A stretch of 35,104 nucleotides of DNA from Oscillospiraceae bacterium. Lineage in GTDB: Bacteria > Bacillota > Clostridia > Oscillospirales > Oscillospiraceae. The stretch's first letter is position 1. Each line of letters starts with the position of its first letter. The DNA is taken from contig JAFQFH010000070.1 in NCBI GenBank assembly GCA_017398685.1, positions 1 to 35,104 of the forward strand, read 5' to 3'. The notes beneath the pieces were generated by a model. The model was not told the DNA's origin and searched no databases. It saw only the letters and a program-made list of their open reading frames with translations. This document shows, in pieces, positions 32,138 to 35,104 of this stretch. The translations under genes and the position numbers were made by a program.

Positions 32138-33309
32138 GTAAGACTTTCCTTCATGTCATTTGTGTGGCTGAGACTGGCTTTGACGGCAATGTGAAAGTCA
32201 AGGGCGGGCAAGGCCTCGGAAAAGCTCTTGTTCATATGCCGGAAAAGGAGAGGGGAGTGCTGCTCCACCTGAGAGCCCAGCGCCAGAAAGTCCGCCTCCA
32301 GCTTTGCCGACTGCCGCAGTACATCCCCCACAAGCTGGGCAAGGCGCAGCTCCAGCGCCTGGGTGAGCTGCTTTGTATAGCTCTCGCGGCTGAGATCTGC
32401 ATCGTCGTTCATTTCCATCACCGTAGCCTTAGCCTCCAAAGCAATGTCCAGCCCCGTAAGTTCGCCCTTTTCGCTCCAGCGTGGCTTGACTTGACTTCCG
32501 CCGCCGCTTATCTCCAGCACAATGCTTCTGCCCATGCTGTCCTCAAGCTGTATGCTGCTTATGCCCACATTGTTTATAAGAAAGCTGACACCCACGGCGG
32601 CGTCCTTGTCGATGTAGTCTACAAGCCGGTTGTCTTTCAAAATTCCAAAGCCTGCCACTGCCAGAGTGCGGGCAGAGCTGGTTTCGCCCTCGATCTGGTC
32701 CGGCTGGGAGCTTTCCGTGGGAGGCTCGGCTGACTCGCTGTATTCCAGTGCACAGCAAAGGGCGCTGCCGTGGCGAAGGGAGTCGCGGCTTATCTGGGCG
32801 GCCTTGAAAATATGGCTGCCGCCTCTTGTCTCCAGATACTCGGTCACGCCTTTGAGTATCTCGGATACGCCGTGCTGGCTGTCACCGCTGCCCATGATGC
32901 TGTCAAAGGCGCTGCCGCCGCGGATTATGAACACGGGTACGTCTGTTCTCAATATGGGCGACTGGCAGATATAGGAGAGATAGGCCTCCATTCCCTCTCT
33001 CGCGGCCTTTTCACCTATGAGCACGCTGTTTGTCTGGGAGCAGAAGAGCTCGTCCTCGAAGGAATAGTTTCTGGCCTGATCCATGGCGGCGCTGATGGTG
33101 GGGCCCACGCCGCTGAGCCGTATCGGCCCCTTGATGCCGGCGGAGCTTATGCCGGAGGCCAGCGTCAGCTGCACTCCGCCGGGCAGATAGTCAAAACCCA
33201 TAGTCTCGATCACCAGAAGCTGCTCCACCTCCCGGTAGTTGGAGTAGATACTGCCGCAGCCGGAGAGAATAAGCGAAAAAACTGTTATATATAGTATGCA
33301 TTTTCTCAT
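32134..33309 (-). CDS. gerAC: Germinant receptor lipoprotein GerAC
   Basis: A 391-residue lipoprotein subunit of the spore germinant receptor. The start at 33309 gives a clear signal peptide ending in the lipobox LSGC (Cys18); a longer frame upstream lies inside gerAA. The mature part begins with YREVEQLLVIETMGFDY, typical of the GerAC N-terminal domain, and the last third has the three-layer domain wording ALELRLAQLVGDVLRQSAKLEADFLALG. Both ends overlap neighbours by four bases, so the three receptor genes are translationally coupled. Confidence 0.92.
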   Translation of the reverse strand: MRKCILYITVFSLILSGCGSIYSNYREVEQLLVIETMGFDYLPGGVQLTLASGISSAGIKGPIRLSGVGPTISAAMDQARNYSFEDELFCSQTNSVLIGEKAAREGMEAYLSYICQSPILRTDVPVFIIRGGSAFDSIMGSGDSQHGVSEILKGVTEYLETRGGSHIFKAAQISRDSLRHGSALCCALEYSESAEPPTESSQPDQIEGETSSARTLAVAGFGILKDNRLVDYIDKDAAVGVSFLINNVGISSIQLEDSMGRSIVLEISGGGSQVKPRWSEKGELTGLDIALEAKATVMEMNDDADLSRESYTKQLTQALELRLAQLVGDVLRQSAKLEADFLALGSQVEQHSPLLFRHMNKSFSEALPALDFHIAVKASLSHTNDMKESLT

Positions 33310-34760
33310 TTCTGCCGCCTCTTGTCGGGAGTGTTCAGTGCAGGGTCCCGGAACTTGTTCTGGGTTTTCGGTTCCCGAAGCAAAAGCCGCCTCAGTCCGC
33401 CGGGGCTTCCGTCGCTTAAGGGGGCGGTGTAGTTTACACCGAAAGAGTCCATGGATGAGAGGGTGAATATCAAAACACAAAGACAAAGCCCCACTCCGTA
33501 AAGGCCCCCGATAATGGCAGCCAGCACGAGCATAAAGCGCAGAAGTCTCACCGCATAGCCCATATCCTGACTGGGCAGTGCGTAGCCCGCAATGCCGGAC
33601 AGCGCCACCACAATTATGGCGATAGGCGAAATTACCCGGGCCTCTACCGCAGACTGGCCCACAATAAGTGCACCGATGATACTCACCGTGTCGCCGACGG
33701 GGGTTGGCAGACGCAAGCCCGCCTCCTGCAAAAGACTGAATGCCACCATCATCCCCAAAACCTCAATGGCCGTGGAAAAGGGAACATTCTGCTTGGCTTC
33801 AATAATGGACAAAAGCAGCTTTGTGGGGATAAGCTCCTGATGGTACATGGCCACCGCTACGTAAAAACCCGGCAATACAATGGAAAGCACAAGGGCAAAG
33901 TAGCGCAGCAAGGTAATAGCCGAGGAGATAATATAGTGCATGCTGCTGTCCCCGGTCACCTTCATGAACTCTGCCAGCGTAACCGGCAGTACAAGGCCCA
34001 CAGGCAGCCCATCCACCAAAATACCTATGCGCCCGTCCATAAGGTGCATGGCAAAGCGGTCCACGCGCTCGGTGTGTATGAATTGGGGAAAGGGACTGCG
34101 GGGATGATCCGAAAGACTTTCCTCCAGAATACCCAGAGCCAGAAGCGCATCAATGTCCAGTTGGTCAAGTCTTTTGGCCAGCTCGCCCACAGTCTCCGGC
34201 GCAGCCACGCCATCCATGAACATTACCGCCACTCTTGTGCGGCTTTTGCGCCCAACATCGCTCTCCACCAGCTTCAGCTTGGGGCTTGATATGCGCCTTC
34301 TGACAAGAAAGGTGTTGGAGCGAAGGTTCTCCACGAAGGAGTCCTTTGCACCCTTCAGGGTCTTTTCAAGGGTAGGCTCACTGACAGCGCGCATATGGGG
34401 CGAGCGCAGCTCAAAACAAAGAGCCTTTCCTATTCCGTCAAATATAACGGCGCAATGGCCGTGGGTGAGGGCGTATACTGTGTCGTCGCAATTGTCGTAC
34501 ATTTTGGCAGAGCAGCAGTATACGCCGCCCTGCATAGCCCGGCTTGCTGCACTGAGCTCATCGTGGCAGACACCGCTGCGCACCGCCTGCGTCAATGGGC
34601 GGATCACACTGGCAGAGACTTCAGTGCCCAGTACAGTACCGTCCAGCCAGCATACAGTTACCGATATTTTGTTCTCCAGACCCAGATCAATCTGCCTGCT
34701 TTCAAAATCCGAGCAGCTTGAGAAAATTTCTTTTATGCTCTTCGTGCACAAAGGCTGCAT
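33306..34760 (-). CDS. gerAA: Germinant receptor subunit GerAA
   Basis: Large subunit of the spore germinant receptor. With the start at 34760 it has 484 residues: a soluble N-terminal part (about 1-250) and a C-terminal membrane part with the conserved RVDRFAMHLMDGRIGILVDGLP stretch split by the usual GerAA wording, then QEAGLRLPTPVG and IIGALIVGQSAVEA. The frame is open back to a TTG at 34847 and an ATG at 34817, but the sigma-G promoter at 34824-34853 overlaps that part and would start transcription near 34817, so the ATG at 34760 (MQPLCTKSIKEIF) is preferred. Its ribosome site is weak. The stop overlaps gerAC by four bases. Confidence 0.93.
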   Translation of the reverse strand: MQPLCTKSIKEIFSSCSDFESRQIDLGLENKISVTVCWLDGTVLGTEVSASVIRPLTQAVRSGVCHDELSAASRAMQGGVYCCSAKMYDNCDDTVYALTHGHCAVIFDGIGKALCFELRSPHMRAVSEPTLEKTLKGAKDSFVENLRSNTFLVRRRISSPKLKLVESDVGRKSRTRVAVMFMDGVAAPETVGELAKRLDQLDIDALLALGILEESLSDHPRSPFPQFIHTERVDRFAMHLMDGRIGILVDGLPVGLVLPVTLAEFMKVTGDSSMHYIISSAITLLRYFALVLSIVLPGFYVAVAMYHQELIPTKLLLSIIEAKQNVPFSTAIEVLGMMVAFSLLQEAGLRLPTPVGDTVSIIGALIVGQSAVEARVISPIAIIVVALSGIAGYALPSQDMGYAVRLLRFMLVLAAIIGGLYGVGLCLCVLIFTLSSMDSFGVNYTAPLSDGSPGGLRRLLLREPKTQNKFRDPALNTPDKRRQK

Positions 34761-34823
34761 GAATTCCGGCTCGGTCAGCGGATGAAATACCGCAGTAGCT
34801 CTATTCTCAGTATACATATTGTG

Positions 34824-34853
34824 TAGTATGTACCGAAATTTCCACAATATTTA
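34824..34853 (-). promoter_or_regulatory. Near-consensus sigma-G promoter of the gerA operon
   Basis: On the minus strand a perfect CATACTA -10 (34824-34830) is preceded, after 17 bp, by TAAATA (34848-34853), five of six to the sigma-G -35 TGAATA. It implies expression in the forespore, where germinant receptors are made. Confidence 0.75.
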
Positions 34854-34891
34854 GATGTGAAAATATTTTCCAAAAAAATTCAAAAAAATTG

Positions 34892-34920
34892 TTGACATCT
34901 GGCTTTTTTGATGGTATATT
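34892..34920 (+). promoter_or_regulatory. Upstream tandem promoter P1
   Basis: A perfect TTGACA (34892-34897), 17 bp, TATATT (34915-34920), preceded by A/T-rich tracts. Confidence 0.8.
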
Positions 34921-34995
34921 GTCCAAGCGCTCAAGAGAGCGGCCAACAGATTCCAGTCAAACGAAAAAGTTTTTTAAAAACTTTCAAAAAAGGTG

Positions 34996-35024
34996 TTGAC
35001 AAAAAGGAATTGATGTGGTAGAGT
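34996..35024 (+). promoter_or_regulatory. Downstream tandem promoter P2
   Basis: A perfect TTGACA (34996-35001), 17 bp, TAGAGT (35019-35024). The distance of 104 bp from P1 fits tandem rRNA promoters. Confidence 0.75.
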
Positions 35025-35104
35025 AAACAAGCTGCCCGGTTGAAGGGCTGCGGTTTAGAGTGTACCTTGAAAATTGAACAATGTAAGAAAAAGCTTATGC
35101 AAAT

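Larger units (their letters stand above)
34854..35104 (+). other. Leader and promoter region of a probable rRNA operon
   Basis: No gene is present in these 250 bp. An A/T-rich block (34861-34890) resembles an UP element. Two strong promoters follow, with a small CGCTC/GAGCG hairpin (34928-34941) and an AT-rich hairpin between them. The window ends in CCTTGAAAATTGAACAATG, wording often found upstream of 16S or 23S rRNA genes in Firmicutes. The rRNA itself is outside the window. Confidence 0.6.

Noticed and set aside
33310-33486. 59-codon N-terminal extension of GerAC
   Set aside because: It overlaps gerAA, and the start at 33309 gives a clear lipoprotein signal peptide.
1-35104. CRISPR array, tRNA gene, insertion sequence, prophage or toxin-antitoxin pair
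   Set aside because: No regularly spaced direct repeats, no cloverleaf sequence with TTCGAATC-type T-arm, no transposase or integrase wording and no paired small genes were seen on either strand.

Overview
The window is a chromosomal replication-origin region from a spore-forming member of the Clostridia. The gene content, the moderately high GC coding sequence and protein wording (for example the SerRS and the Lys-rich ABC ATPase) point to a gut Oscillospiraceae/Ruminococcaceae-type genome, but this assignment is inference and no rRNA gene lies inside the window. Endospore formation is supported by a GPR spore protease and a complete gerA-type germinant receptor operon.

Left part (1-5860): the 5' end of a sugar-type ABC transporter ATPase (minus), a LysM/M14 peptidoglycan peptidase (plus), asnS (minus), a diacylglycerol-kinase-family lipid kinase (minus, TTG start), an MBL-fold hydrolase (plus) and rpsT (minus). 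A 105-bp imperfect palindrome lies between the MBL gene and rpsT.

Origin core (5861-18985): gpr, an intergenic region rich in palindromes with two parS sites, parA-parB, an unusual serS, dnaA, the dnaA-dnaN intergenic oriC, dnaN, a YaaA-type S4 protein, recF, remB, gyrB and gyrA, all on the plus strand. The oriC region has no exact TTATCCACA box. It carries a cluster of TTTTCAACA-like 9-mers followed by a CTA/ATA trinucleotide run that resembles a DnaA-trio unwinding element. The DnaA recognition helix reads RNHST where the classical sequence is RDHTT. One parS site is the centre of a 40-bp inverted repeat whose right arm contains the -35 box of the parA promoter, which suggests ParB feedback.

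Right part (18986-29640): a tightly packed run made of a GT-C-like multipass membrane protein, rnhA, an ABC exporter whose best ribosome binding site points at an ACG codon, a GNAT protein and a membrane-anchored PIG-L/LmbE deacetylase. A degraded C-terminal copy of the deacetylase follows, then mfd, which may be leaderless. The first block looks like a cell-surface glycan or glycolipid module with a housekeeping RNase HI inside it.

End (29641-35104): an exported parvulin-like isomerase (plus) and the convergent gerAA-gerAC-gerAB operon (minus), whose upstream region carries a near-consensus sigma-G promoter. The last 250 bp hold two strong tandem sigma-A promoters and a leader that very probably feeds an rRNA operon just beyond the window. 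No CRISPR array, tRNA, insertion sequence or prophage was seen.
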